NCBI GenBank assembly: GCA_002049455.2
Contig: KV918843.1
Span: forward strand, 186,001-250,000
Source: Porphyra umbilicalis
Lineage: Eukaryota > Rhodophyta > Bangiophyceae > Bangiales > Bangiaceae
DNA: 64,000 nt
Direction: 5' to 3'
The notes beneath the pieces are model-generated. The model saw only the letters and a list, made by a program, of their open reading frames with translations, was not told the origin of the DNA and ran no database searches. The translations under genes were made by a program, and so were the position numbers. Shown piece by piece: positions 35,704-47,131 of the stretch; position 1 is the first letter of the stretch; each line of letters opens with the position of its first letter.

Positions 35704-37958
35704 ATGTCGTTCGCGATCGGGGGGGGGGAGGCGGCGACCGCTTTGGCGCGCGCCGTCGTCCTCGCCGTTAACGCGTTTGTGGCTGGATTCCCGGTTGATG
35801 ATCCTGCCTTACTGTTTGAATTGGCGGTGGCCGTGGTGTGGGCCAATAGTCGCGCCGCATTTGCCTGTTGTAATGCTGAGTTCGGGCCCACGGCCTCGAC
35901 GGCGCGTCTTAGCGCGCCATTAATCGATCCGTTTTGCTCCCGGCAGTTATCTGCTCCCCCTTCCGCCGCGGCGGCGCCGCCTCCTTGGCCCGCCGCGAGC
36001 ATTGGGGGTGCGGTTTCGCCCTGTGCTGTGGCGCCGCTACGCTTCCCCGCTGCCCGGGGCAGCGGACGCCCGGTGATCGCCACACCTGGCGCTGTGCGCA
36101 GGGAGGTTGGTGCCGTGCCCGCTGCTGGGCTGACTCGGGGCGGGGTCCTGGCGGGCACCGCCGCGCCCCCCCCCCCCCCCCGCCGCCGTCTCATGCCGCG
36201 CTGCTGCCCCCGTTCGCTTCCTGGGCGGATCTCTTTCGCCATGGTCGCCGGCCACCCACGCCCAGCTCTGTTGATGTGCCTCAATTCTCGTGGGCGAGCG
36301 GTGGGCCCTCTGCGGCGGTTCCTCTGGCGGCTGATGCGGACGATGGTGCTGGTCCGTGGACCCGCGTCTCGCGGCGCCGGCGCCGCGGTGGCCGCGGGTC
36401 GCAAAACGCTTCCCAGGTGCGCCCTGCCGGCGCCCGCCGCGGCCGCGCGCGTGTCTTCCCACGGCGCGCGGGTGTGGACGCGTCCGCGCACGCGCCCTCC
36501 CCAGGCGCGGTGCTGCATTTGACTGGTGCCGGGCCGGCCAGCCCGCCATCGCAAGCCGCCGCCGCTGTCGCGGCGCTGACATGTTGCCCGAACGGCGACG
36601 CCTCGCTGCCCGCTTTGGCGACGGTCTCCGTCGTGGGCGTGTCGCGGGACGCCCGCTCCCACAGTTGGCGGCGGCTGGTCGCCGACGCCGTGGGCGTCGC
36701 CGCAGCCACCGTCGTCGACGTGGACCGCTTTGGCGCGACGGCGGCGGTGACGCTGCTGGCGTCTGCGAGAGACGCGTTTCGCGCGAGGCTGAGCGTCCCC
36801 TCCCTGGCTGGCGTGCTCTGGGTGGTCGATACGGCCGTGCCGTGGTCGCCTGTATTTTTGGGGCGCCGCCGGCGCGCACAGCTGTCGGGGCCTGCCGCAG
36901 CGGCGGAGGCGGCGAAGCTATGCCTCCGCCGGCTGCGAGCCAAATTGGACCAGCTTGTGTTGCGTGTGGGAATGCCCCCCCACCTTTGCGCTGCATGGCG
37001 CGCACACATTGGGGCCCAAATCGTGCAGTGTGCCGGCAAGGTGGGCGCCCCCACACACGCCGCCGTTGCTGTCGACCGGACGGCGGCGAGCGCCCCGCCG
37101 GAGCTCGCCTCCGCCGCTTCTAGCCGCGTGGGTGCCGTCCTGCCGGTTGTCACGCCGAGCCGCGGCGGTTGGCGGCGGCGGCAGCCGCACGCCAACCCCG
37201 CCGGTCGCCCTGGTGGCGCGGCGGCGCCTGTGGCGTTTGGGTGCCTGCCCCATGAGCTCACGACGCACGCCGGTTCCGGCAGCGCACCGCCTCTGGCGAG
37301 TGTCCGTGCCGCAGACCAGTCGCTCGGCCGGCACGGGGCGGGCAGGCTCCCGATTCTTCACCGGGCGGTCGCGGACCTGCTGTGGGCTGCTCCTCTGGTG
37401 CGCGGATCCCCTCCGTCGGGCGTGCGCGCTGCTCGCCGTCAGGGGCCGACGCGGTCCACCTCGGGCGGGCCCACCGCTCATGGTGATGGGACGGATGGGA
37501 CGCCGACGCGCCGCGAAGGCTCCGGGCGCCCCCTCATGGCGCCCCCATGTACTCCTGCGGTCGCTACCGCCGGCGGCCGCGGGATCCTAAGCCTGCGAGT
37601 TCGGCTGGGATCGGGACACCCCTCTCTTCCGCCGTCCCCCCGCCGCCCCCCGCGGTCACTGCTCGCTGCCACTGCGCTGGCGGCCGCCGTGCCCCTGCCG
37701 GGCGGCGGCACGCTGTTTCGCCCCCACCCAGCGCGCACTTCCGCGCGGCGGCGGCGCTCGCCGGCGCCGCTGCTGGTGTGTGGATTCGAACGGCCTCGCA
37801 TCCGCGCTGCGGTGGCAGCCGCGGCCGCAGCTGCTGCAGAAGCTCGCCGGGCCTCCCTGACCCTGGCTGCCGCCATCTCCGAGGCGGCGGGCCCTGCTGC
37901 GGCCGGCGATTTGGACCCCCTTGGAACCACCGTGAGCGACGCGAGGCGCCATGAGTGA
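35704..37958 (+). pseudogene. LINE copy B ORF1, probable nucleic-acid-binding protein
   Basis: ATG 35704 (MSFAIGGGEAA) opens a hydrophobic, Ala-rich N-terminus. The frame changes at the poly-C run near 36170 and then continues to TGA 37956-37958. The second part has a basic patch (WTRVSRRRRRGGRG) and a folded-looking stretch around 36600-36870 with alternating hydrophobic strands and an Arg-rich helix, which could be an RRM-like or similar RNA-binding ORF1 fold; this is a guess. Roughly 750 residues if the run is corrected. Its stop overlaps the ORF2 start in ATGAGTGA. Confidence 0.5.
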
Positions 37959-38613
37959 CGTCAATTCTACCCCTGCTGATTCCCGGCGCCACTCCCTTCG
38001 GGTGGCGGCCGGGCGGGCCAGGCAAGCTGCGTCTCCCCCAACCACCACGCCCCCACCCCCCATCCCCCCCTCACTTCCTACATCTTCGTCCCAACGCCCT
38101 CCGTCCCCTTCTCCGCCACATTCTCACCGCCGCCCCCCCGTCTCTGGGACGGCGCGGAGGACTCGACGGGCAGAGGCACCCGCGACCAACACGGACGGTG
38201 ACTCTGATGCGGCCGATCGCGACGCTCTGGGAGTGGCAGTCGGCCTTCGGCCAGCTGACCGCGAACCTGCCTGCACCGGCGAGGCCACCTTGTGCCCTGT
38301 GGCAAATTGCGGCGTCTTGCTCCCGAGCGCGTTGCGCGATGCCGCGGGCCTGAAGCACCTCCGCCGCGCTTACGTGATTGCTGACGTCCCGGCCAAGGAG
38401 GTAGCCGTGTTGGAGTTGGCGGGGTGCCGGTGGTGCGACGCGCCACTTCGCACCACGCGCACGAGGGGTGGCCGGTCGTCCCTGGCGGCACACGAGGTGG
38501 CGTGTGTCGCGAACCCACGGCGTCGGCTGCGCCCTGCCCCCTCGCCCACCGCAGCGGGCGTCGGCCGCGGCACGGCCTCACCCGGCGTGGACGGGCGAGA
38601 TTGGGCGTCCTAG
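37951..38613 (+). pseudogene. LINE copy B ORF2 5' part, zinc fingers
   Basis: ATG 37951 (MSDVNSTPADS) overlaps the end of ORF1 by eight bases. After a Pro/Ser-rich segment come CPVANCGVLLPSALRDAAGL...HLRR, which looks like the C2H2 finger at the N-terminus of R2/NeSL ORF2 proteins, and a second Cys/His cluster (CRWC...HEVAC). The frame stops at 38611-38613, before the RT, whereas ORF2 in this group is one long frame, so a mutation or indel has broken it. These fingers normally bind the target DNA. Confidence 0.55.
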
Positions 38614-38956
38614 CCGGCCGCGGCGACTGATTTATTCTCCTCGAACCGTTTAGCGTGGGAGCGTGCGCGCCGCTCCTTTTTGGCCGCAGTCCCGGCGACC
38701 GCTGCCGGTTGGGCTCCTTTCGTTGCCTCCCCCGCCCGCACCCTCCCCTCGCCCCCCCCCGCGCTGCGCCGCGCCTGGCGGCTCCTCGGCGCCGACGCCC
38801 TTGCGTGGGTCCGTCGGGTACCAGAGCAGCCCCTCGCTTGGCTGTGGGTACTGCTTCTACCTACCCTGCTTCTTCACCACCCTGCACCGGGCGCGGCAGC
38901 ATCGGCCGCTCCGCTGACGCACTCGGCGTAGGTCGCCGCACTGCTCTTCGGGGACT

Positions 38957-40262
38957 TTGCGGCCGCTCTCGCGGACCGCGACGCGGGTGTGTGGCGGTCG
39001 GCCCCGCGCCGGGCCGAGAGACGAAAGAGCCCGACGGAGCCGGGCGGCGCCTCCAACGGGACCGACGGCAGGCCAACGGCGGGCGCTTTGCCTCGTCCGT
39101 GCCAGGCGGCTGCGTGCGGCCGCGCGTGCGTTGACGGCAGCCCCCGTGGCCCCTCGGAAGCCGGCAGTTCGGACAACAGCCCTTGGTCTCTTCCCCCCCG
39201 CGCGATCTGCCCTCGCCACCAGGGCGACCGTCGAGGCTGAATTTCCAGCCGCGCTGGCAGCGGCGGCTGCGTTTTTTCGGACGACTGGTGTCCCTACCTT
39301 GCTACCTCGGGCGGCTGCGGAGGAGGCCATCCGGCGAGCGCCGCGGGGCTCTACCCCCGGTCCCTCTGGGCTCCGCATGGAGCACCTGCGGGCCCTGGGG
39401 GACGAGGGGCAGGCCGCCCTAACGGGCGTGGTCCACCTACTTGCGGGCGAGGCGGCAGTGCGGCTGGTGCCGGCGGTGGCCGCACACGCGCTGGCGGGGG
39501 CTGACCTGCTTCTGCTGTGCAAGCCGGGGGGGAGGACGTCAACGGCCTCTCTCGGCTGCGCCCAATCGGCATGCCCGAGGTTCTGAGGAAACTCGCGGCG
39601 TCTGCCCTGGCCGGCACGGTCCGAGTTGCCGCGGCGCGGCTGCTGGCGCCCCTCCAGATGGGCGTCGGCGTACCCAACCCCTGTGAGCGGGTCGTCCACG
39701 AGGTCGGCGCGGAGCTCGTGCACCGCCCGTCGGCGGTCCTGCTGTAGCTCGACTTTCGGAATGCCTTGAACATGGTGTCCATGCCGGCCGCGGTCGCGTA
39801 CCTGTTGCGCGCGTTTCCCTTGTTGCGGCCGCACGTGGAGTCGGTCTACCTGGGTGCCTCCGCGCCGCGATTGTACGGCTCGGTCAACGGCGTCGACGCG
39901 GCGGACGCGACGGCGGGCGCGCCGGCGCGGCTGTGGCTGGAGGTCCAGGGGGGTGTTCAGCAGGGCGACCCGCTGGGCCCGCTCCTGCATGCCGCGGCGA
40001 TGCATCTCGCCGTCCTCCGCCTCGCCGCTGCGCACCCCTCGGCAGTCGTGCGGGCGGTGCACGACGACGTCGTCGTCGTTGCCCCGCTCGAGGACATTCC
40101 GGCGGTGATAACGACCGCGGCGGCGGCGGGCGCGGCGGTGGACGCCGAACTCGCGCCCGCAAAGTGCGCCGGCTGGTCACCCGCCGGCGCACTCGCTCCC
40201 GCCGGGTGGCCGGCCCGATGGCACGCCGACGGCGTGCGGCAATTGTCGATCCCGCTTCGCAC
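38957..40262 (+). pseudogene. LINE copy B reverse transcriptase, fingers and palm
   Basis: Recognisable RT blocks: STPGPSGLRMEHLRAL near 39350, then after a one-base shift at the G7 run 39526-39532 LSRLRPIGMPEVLRK, motif A LDFRNALN (Asp at 39751-39753), motif B GVQQGDPLGPLLHA near 39955, and motif C VHDD (40060-40068) with both catalytic Asp residues. TAG at 39745-39747 lies three residues before the motif A Asp. The sequence is cut at 40262 by the hAT element and resumes at 41024 in the same reading sense (DAFVASAM). LINE-type RT is certain; the copy is inactive as it stands. Confidence 0.8.
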
Positions 40263-41015
40263 CAGGGGTTGTCATGGATATGTCCCTGAGGAATATATCC
40301 ATGCATTATATCCGTATCCACTTCGGATACGCGCCGGGGACGCATATTCTAAATGCATTATGAGAAAGAGAGGAGAGGATATATCTATCCTGTCCGACAA
40401 AAACTGCAAGATTATATCAGATCCGTATTCCAGGTATGAGAGGCAGGATACAGGGATATACTAGATTATTAAACTTCTCGGGCCGACAGAATTCCGGTAC
40501 AACGCAGTCCACCTCTCTTTTCCCAATCCGACCATCGGGAGATTCATGTGCAAGCATGTTGCAGGGACAAGCGGCAATCCCACCCGACCCGGAAGAAACC
40601 GTTCAAGCACGCGACTCGGCCCGCTTGCGATATCAGCAAAGTGTGACACGAGTTTCAGAACGGTCTATCTCACGACCGTTTACAAAAACGGCGGGGAACT
40701 GCCTGGACCGCGCCCGTTGGGGCGCACACCTCAAATGTGAATATCACGTCGTACTTCACGTTCATTTAGCACTCAACAAGAGTCTGAATGGCTTCTTTCT
40801 CTGGCCCTAATTGTGCGGCCTGACGGACTTGTAGGAATATAATCGGATACGATAATCGTACTCAGATACGGATATAATCTACGTAATAATCCGATTTTGG
40901 AGGCAGATATCCGCATCCGGATCTTAGTTAAGCGATTTATCCGTAATCAGATACACCGCATCGGCGTGTATCCGTATGCTATTTCGCCTCGAAATGCATA
41001 TCCTGACAACCCCTG
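40263..41015 (+). mobile_element. Non-autonomous hAT-type DNA transposon, copy 2 (753 bp)
   Basis: Same ends (CAGGGGTTGTCA and complement), same length and nearly the same sequence as 13780-14532. The flanking 8-bp duplication is CTTCGCAC at 40255-40262 and CTTGGCAC at 41016-41023, seven of eight matching. It lies inside the LINE RT coding region. Carries no transposase gene; strand arbitrary. Confidence 0.88.
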
Positions 41016-41048
41016 CTTGGCACCGACGCTTTCGTCGCTTCGGCAATG

Positions 41049-41790
41049 AGAGCACTGCCAACAACTCAGGCTATTGCTATCGGCTATTCCATTCTAGAAC
41101 CAAGTCCGCGTCCTTAGACAGCCACATGTACGTCAGCGGTTGGCTGCTGTGCTGTCATGAGCCTAAGTACCCGCAGGTTTCCTTACACCAGACCTTGTCT
41201 GGGCCCGATCAAGACGATATTTTCTGCCAGGACTTGATTCACTGCAGCGGCAGATGACAACTGTGGTGAGCAGCCGTATCAACCATAACGAAGGCGCAGA
41301 GAACGCTCGTCGGCAGACGGACAAAGAAACAGGTCAAAATGTGCAGCGCTTGATGACGACCATGCCTAGGAGGACGTCACTGTAGGACCATTGCCATGCC
41401 CGACAGCTCTTGCGGACGTTCCCACCACCTCTGCCCCGAAGAAACTGGCAGTCAATGTTGCAGACGTGGCGCACACGTTGCAGCCACGTGCTACTATTTG
41501 CTGTGAAACGGGTCGTTGATCCATCACATGGGCCAATCAGAGGCCCCCGTGAGATAGCCTCGGCTATCCTAAAAGCTATTCCGACTCGAAATAGAAAAGC
41601 GATAGCCGCACAGCTATTCTTGGTCAGCGGAAGCCAGAATCAAGTAGGTAGTTCGATTTCCATGGCCCGAACAAAAAAAGGGCTTCTTCGTCTAAAAAGT
41701 GGTGTTACATCGGACTTCAGGTGCTTAATGGGACATGTTGTGCAACGTGGCTTGAATATGGGGATAGCATCTCATTGTTAACAATGCTCT
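41049..41790. mobile_element. Probable second DNA element inside the LINE (742 bp)
   Basis: AT-richer than the LINE around it. The LINE protein reads naturally from SAM (about 41048) to NALNTLAADH (about 41780 on) if this block is removed. The ends resemble imperfect inverted repeats, AGAGCACTGCCAACAA on the left against AGAGCATTGTTAACAA read from the right, 13 of 16 matching. No convincing target duplication and no transposase were found. Confidence 0.45.
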
Positions 41791-42619
41791 GAACACGCTG
41801 GCGGCGGACCACCGCCGTATGACGGAGGCGATCGTCGCGCTCCCCCGCGGGGAACTTCAATCACAGCTTTTGCTCCTCCGCCTGTGCGCGGGCCCGCAGC
41901 CGAACTACTGGCTGCGGGCTCTCCCGCTGGTCTGGGGTGCTCGGCTGGCGGCGTCCGTCGACCGTGCTGCCCAGGGCGGTGTGCGGCGTCTCCTCACAGA
42001 CGCACGCGACGCCCCGGCGGTCGTGGACGCCCGCCTCGCACGCGCGGCGCTGCTGCTCTCGCACGGCGGCCTGGGCATCGGGGGGCGGACTGCAATCGTC
42101 CCCGCCGCAGCGTTGGCCTCCCGTGTCGACGCCCTGCGCGCGGGGCGGCCGTACTCGCGCGCGCTGGCGGCGGTCGCGGACTTCCTCATCGCGGCTGACG
42201 GGGTCGCCCCCACCGGCGGCACACCCGCACCGCCTCCTTCTGCCGGCGTGCGCGTCACCAGAGGCCGGATACTGTCCCCCCCCGTCGATAGAGCACCCAC
42301 TCGCCTGCCCGGTGCGGCTCCTACTGCGCCGGCGCTGGAAGCGTCGTCGGGGTCGGCTCCTGGCGGCGTGGAGGTGACCGTCGTCGCAGGTGGGCACCCT
42401 GTCGCTATGGCGACCCCGCTGGCGGCGGGCGGCGTCGGTGATTCGTTGGTCGTTTCTCCTCCGGTCGCCGCCCAATCGCGGACGGCTGACGTCCGAAACA
42501 CTTTTTGCTCGCTTGCATCAGCCACCGCTCCACCTCCCCCTCCCCCCGTCCATCCCACCTCGCCGCATCTGTTGCCCGGTCGCGGATCCTCCGCCGCCGC
42601 CGCTGCGGCCCGTCCCTGA
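41791..42619 (+). pseudogene. LINE copy B reverse transcriptase thumb region
   Basis: Continues ORF2 with LAADHRRMTEAIVALPRG, then LLLLRLCAGPQPNYWLRALP and LLLSHGGLGIGGR, the conserved blocks after the RT palm in R2/NeSL-type LINEs. Past about 42160 the sequence loses conservation and becomes Pro/Ala/Thr-rich, running to a stop at 42617-42619. Confidence 0.65.
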
Positions 42620-45600
42620 GCGCCGGGTGCCGCTGTTGCGACCTTCCCCCCCCCCCCCCCCCCCTAGAGGACTCGCCGCGAGTCGCTTCGTCTCGTTGCG
42701 GCGGCGGCGACGCGGCTCGTGCTGCCTTTCAGGAACGCCCCATTGCTCCCATCTTCTCAACTCCTCGCCCACCGCGACGGGCCGCGCCCGCCGCGCCCGC
42801 GCCGACATTGCCGGCCGACGGCGCGCCGGTGGCCGCTAACACCCCGTAGCTGCTGTTGGGCGCCGTCTCGGCGGCGCCCGACGCCGGTACGACCCGGATG
42901 CGGCCACGCGAGCCGCCCGAGGGCAGGGATACCCCGCCCACCTGTCATCCAGCTGCGGCGGCGCTCGCTGCTCTCCTCCCTGCGGCGCCACCGGCGGCTG
43001 CCGCCGCCGCCTCCGCTGCAGCAGAGGACGCTGGAGGGCCACGATCGGAAGGCTTGGCCGCCGGAGCCGCCGCCACCGGCGACGTGTACCGCCCGCACGG
43101 CAATCCGGCCGCCTCCCCCGACGGAGGACGTTCCGCCGAGGGCGGACCACTGCGCCCGCCCTGGTTCCTCTGCGCCTGAGGGCGGTGGACGCTCTCCCGG
43201 CAGAGCCCGCCGCAGCTTTCGTCGCGCCGCCGGCGCCCCGGTGGGCCTCTGCAGCTGCGCTGGACGGGTCGGACGCGCTCGTGGTGGCGGCGGACGTGGT
43301 GGCAGCGCCGCGGGCGGCCGCGCTGCCGGCCGTGGCTGTAAGGACGGCGGGTGCTCGGCCGTTCGCGGCCCGCAACGACGCGTAAACGTTGGTGGCAGCT
43401 GCGATGCAGGCGGCGGCACGCGCGGCGGCGCCGACAGAGGCGCCGGCGGCCGAGGCCGAGACGCCGTTGGTGGGTGCCGCGGCTACGGCGGCGGCCCCGG
43501 GACAGGCGGATCGGCGCCATGATGCGCGTCCCCTGCGGCCGACGCCGCCGACCGCCGCGACGCTGTCTGTGTCAGCGGTGGCCGCAACGGCCCGATACGC
43601 CGTTGGTGACGGTTCGGCCGCGCTCGGCGTCTCGGGCGGGACCGGCGCGCAGACGGCCTCTGCAATATCCCCCGCGTCCGCTGGGGGCGGCGTAGCGGCG
43701 GCTGCCTGGCCGACGGCGCCTGCGTCGGCGCCAGTTCCCGTCGTTTCCAAGAGGGCAGCGCCTCATGCCACCCCGAGAACAGCAGCCATGGCCGGGCATG
43801 CCGGTGCCGGCGCGCCCCTTGCTCGGGGCGCGAGCTCGCTTCCATCCCACGCTGCATCAGCCGACGTCGGCAGTGCAGGCGCGCGGTCGTCGGTGGCGGC
43901 GCCCGCGGTGGCGGCCGCCGAGGTGGCGGCGAACGTGGTGGCAGCGGCGACAGCGGCCGCGCGGCCAGCATTGGCGGTAAGGACGGCGGGTGCTCGGCGG
44001 TCGGCGGCCCGCCTAGACGAGCGCACCCTGGTGGCCGCTGCGGCGCAGACGACGGCACACGTGGCGACGCCGACGGCGGCGCCGGCGGCCGAGGCGGTGC
44101 CGCCGTTGGTGGGAGTCGCGGCTACGGCGGCGGCCCCGGGACCGGCACGTCGGCGCGCCGATGCGCGTCCACTGCGGGCGACGGCGCCGACAGCCGCGCT
44201 GCTGTCTACGTCAGCGGCAGGCGCAGCGCCGCGCGCCGTCGTTGGTGGCCACGACCCTGTCGTTCTTTCTGCAGGCGCACCGGTGGCGGAGACTGTCGGG
44301 GGCGTGCCGCGGAGGCTGTCGGTGCCGGCCTCCGTCGGCATCGCGCGCGCGCCGCGCGAAGGCGGTTCCGCCCCCACCCCCCGCTTCTTTTCCCCCGCCC
44401 CCGACACCCCCCCGTCTATGTTGGTCGGGGCGGACCGGCCAGGTGGCGGGTGTGGCCAAAGGGTGGTAGGGGGTGCCCCGGCGGCACCGCCTTTTGTGCT
44501 CGGGGCGCCTGTGGTGGCGGCTGAGGCGCGCGCCGTCGGCGGCGGCGGCGCGGCAGTGACAGCGCCAACGGGCGCTGCCGTGTGTTCGGTGTCTGCTCCC
44601 GCATCGGTGGCGGGGCAGCCGGCGCTGTCGCCGGCGGCGGCGTCACGTGCGCAGGCAGACACCGCGCACCGCGTCGCCCCCCCCCCCCCCCCGGCTTCCC
44701 CGCGCGCTACGCCCGGGGACGAGCGCCGCCCTAGCGCTGGACGGGCGGCGGCAGGCGCGCATGAGGTGGCCGGGACGGCGGCGGCGGCGGGCGCAGCCGG
44801 GGTGGCGCACCCCGCCGGATGGGTCAGCTGCGCTGGTCAGCTATCTGGCGTCGGCGCTGGCGCGCCACTGGCGATGGCGTCGACGCCCTCAGCGCCGTCC
44901 GGCGTCGCGGGCGCGGCCGGCCAAGCAGCGGCCGCCGCGCCCGCCGGGGCGGCTGCGCCCGCCGTTGGGCTGACCGGCGCCGACGCTGGCATCGCCGCCA
45001 CCGTCGCGACCCTGCAACCTGGCGGCGCCGACGACGCAGAGAACTGCGCTCTCTCGACGGCGGCGCCCGCGGTGGCGGCGGTCGTGCTCTGTGCCGCCGG
45101 TGGCTTTGCGGACGCGGCGCGCGCTGTCTGTAAGGCGGCGGTTTCGGGGCGGTCGCCGCTGGCAGCGCGCGTGGGGGCGCCCACGTGCACGACGGCGTCG
45201 GTGGCCGTCCAGCCGCTCGATGCGGCGACGGCGCTGGCCGCCTGCGCCGAGCGGCTCAACCCCCCCCCCCCCCCCCCCCCCCCGCCCCCCCACTCAGCGA
45301 CCCCGTTCGGTCGACGCCCCGCCCTCGTCCGGGCGGCGCGTCGTGTGCAGGCCGCGGCAGGCGCGCCGGCGGCTGCGGCGGACGGGTCCGACCCGACGAT
45401 GCCCCACGCCGCGGCTGGGCGGCGGGTGCAGAGGGGTTGGGACGCAGCTCCCCCCCCCCCCCCCCCCCCCACTCTCTGGCGCCGGCCGGGCTCCGCAACA
45501 ACGCCGCTCGGTGCGGGTCGCGGCGGCGGCGGCAGGCGCGGCGCCGGGTGCGGCAGGCGCGGCGCCGGGTGCGGCGGCCGACCACACGGAGCCGGCGGCG

Positions 45601-46020
45601 GCGGCGCACCTGGCGCAGGACGCCGCGTCGTCGGCGTCGTCGCCCACGCCGCCGGCCCCTCCCCGCCCCCGTCGTCGGTCGTCGCGGCACCGTCGACCCT
45701 CGCCCGCCTCCGCTGCCGCCAGAACCATCTGGCTCGGCCCGGACGGCCGCGAGCCGACGCCGCCGCCGGATGCCTGGGCCGAGTGGGACGACCCAGGCCC
45801 GCCGCCCGCCCGTCCCACCGCCCCGCCCTTGCCGTCGCCGCCGCCCGCGGCCGCCGCCGCCTTGCGCTCCGACCTGCCCGCCCTTGTCGCCACCGTCGCG
45901 GCGCCCAACGTCGCGCCGCCGTCCGCTGCGCTCTGGGCGCCGCCGCGCCGCGATCGCGCCCGTCCCGCTCTTGCCGCCGACACCCTCGCTGCCTCCGCCG
46001 CCACGCCGGCCCCTCCCTCC
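42620..46020 (+). repeat. LINE linker: low-complexity Ala/Pro block with a 639-bp tandem duplication
   Basis: About 3.4 kb between the RT and the endonuclease, made of Ala/Pro/Thr/Arg-rich frames and poly-C runs (near 42645-42664, 44680, 45258-45283, 45450-45470). From about 43240 to 44500 the sequence repeats once with an offset of exactly 639 bp (213 codons): compare 43338 with 43977 and 43442 with 44081. Copy A has a shorter linker of the same type with a different duplication. Confidence 0.7.
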
Positions 46021-46029
46021 CACTAAGAA

Positions 46030-47067
46030 CAGGCCTATGGCCACGCCGGGGGGGCGCTGCCTGCGTCGCTGCGGTGGTGGCGCCTGCTGTCGGCCCCGGA
46101 GAGGGCAACCCAGCGGGAGCTCTCCGCCCCCGCCCACGCGGCGCGCCGCGCGCGCCTCTACGCCAGCCTCCCGGGCGGGGCGCGCACGGGTCTGGCTGCC
46201 GTGCAGGGCGGCGGTGCCGGGCACTGGCTCTCCGCTGTCCCGTCGGACCGCGGCGGCCGGGGGACCATCCCCAGCTCCGCCATGCGGGTGGCGGCGCGGC
46301 TGTGGCTTGGTGCCCCGCCCCGCCCGGACCCACCGCGCTCGCGCTGCTCGTGCGGTGCGACGGTGGACCCCGCGGGGCGGCACTTCCTGGGGTCGTGCTC
46401 GGCGCAGGTCGCCCGCCGCACGGCCGTCCACCACCACATTGTGGGGCTGGTCGCGGCGGCGCTGCGCCGCGCCCCCAAGTGGGGGGCGGTCGAGGTCGAG
46501 CGCGACCTCGACGGGTCCGACGGCGCGTGCCGGCCCGACCTGCGCGCCACCGAGGCGGTCACGGCCGCCGTCACTTGGGGTGACGTCTCGGTGGCGTGGC
46601 CGTGGCCCGACCTGGTGGCGCCGCAGGTCCGTGCCGCCCCGCTACGCGCCGTTGCGGCGGCCGCGCGCGAGGCGCACAAGCGCGCCACGTACGTGCCGGC
46701 CCTGCCGATGTCCGACACGCCCCACGCATTTCCACCCCTCGTTTGGAAGGCGCTGGGGCGGATCGGGCCGTCGACCGCCGCGTGGCTGCGGGCCGCCCTG
46801 GCTGGGCCCCAGCTGGCGGCGCTTCGCGCGGGTCTACTGTTGGACGTTTCCGTGGCGCTCTGGGGCTCGCTGACGTGGGCCGTAGCGGGCGGTTACGCCG
46901 CCTGTTCGACCCCTGATGATGGGGTGGACGCGTCGGCTGACGATGACTTGGCGACAGCTGACACCCTCGCCTGGACGGGAGGTGACATTCGTGTCGCGCA
47001 TTTTCTGAGGGGGACTACTGGTCGGCCTGCTGACAGTGGTCCCATTGATTGTCGAATGGGAGAGTAG
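46030..47067 (+). pseudogene. LINE copy B restriction-like endonuclease domain
   Basis: C-terminal part of ORF2. After LPGGARTGLAAV comes GHWLSAVPSD, the segment preceding the endonuclease in R2-type proteins. Then a CCHC cluster, CSC-x9-H-x4-C (CSCGATVDPAGRHFLGSC), a His-rich helix start (RRTAVHHHIVG), and RPDL...WGDV with 14 residues between PD and the final Asp, the R2-type nuclease signature. This domain normally nicks the target DNA to prime reverse transcription. The frame is open to TAG 47065-47067, so this part alone looks intact, but the rest of ORF2 is broken. Confidence 0.75.
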
Positions 47068-47131
47068 CGGTAGTTAGCACCGCACTAGTAAGTCAGAGGG
47101 AGCTTATCCCTAGGCTTAGCAACCCAACTAA

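Larger units (their letters stand above)
35626..47131 (+). mobile_element. RLE-type LINE, copy B (long, interrupted)
   Basis: Non-LTR retrotransposon lying between satellite sequence on the left (array to about 35625) and a 49-bp satellite piece on the right (47132-47180). It contains ORF1 (35704-37958), an overlapping ORF2 start with zinc fingers (37951), reverse transcriptase (about 39200-42160), a long low-complexity linker, and a C-terminal CCHC plus PD-x14-D endonuclease. This layout belongs to the R2/NeSL group of LINEs. Two other elements sit inside the RT region (40263-41015 and probably 41049-41790). Frames are broken at homopolymers and by stops. No poly(A) tail is seen at the 3' end. 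Confidence 0.8.
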
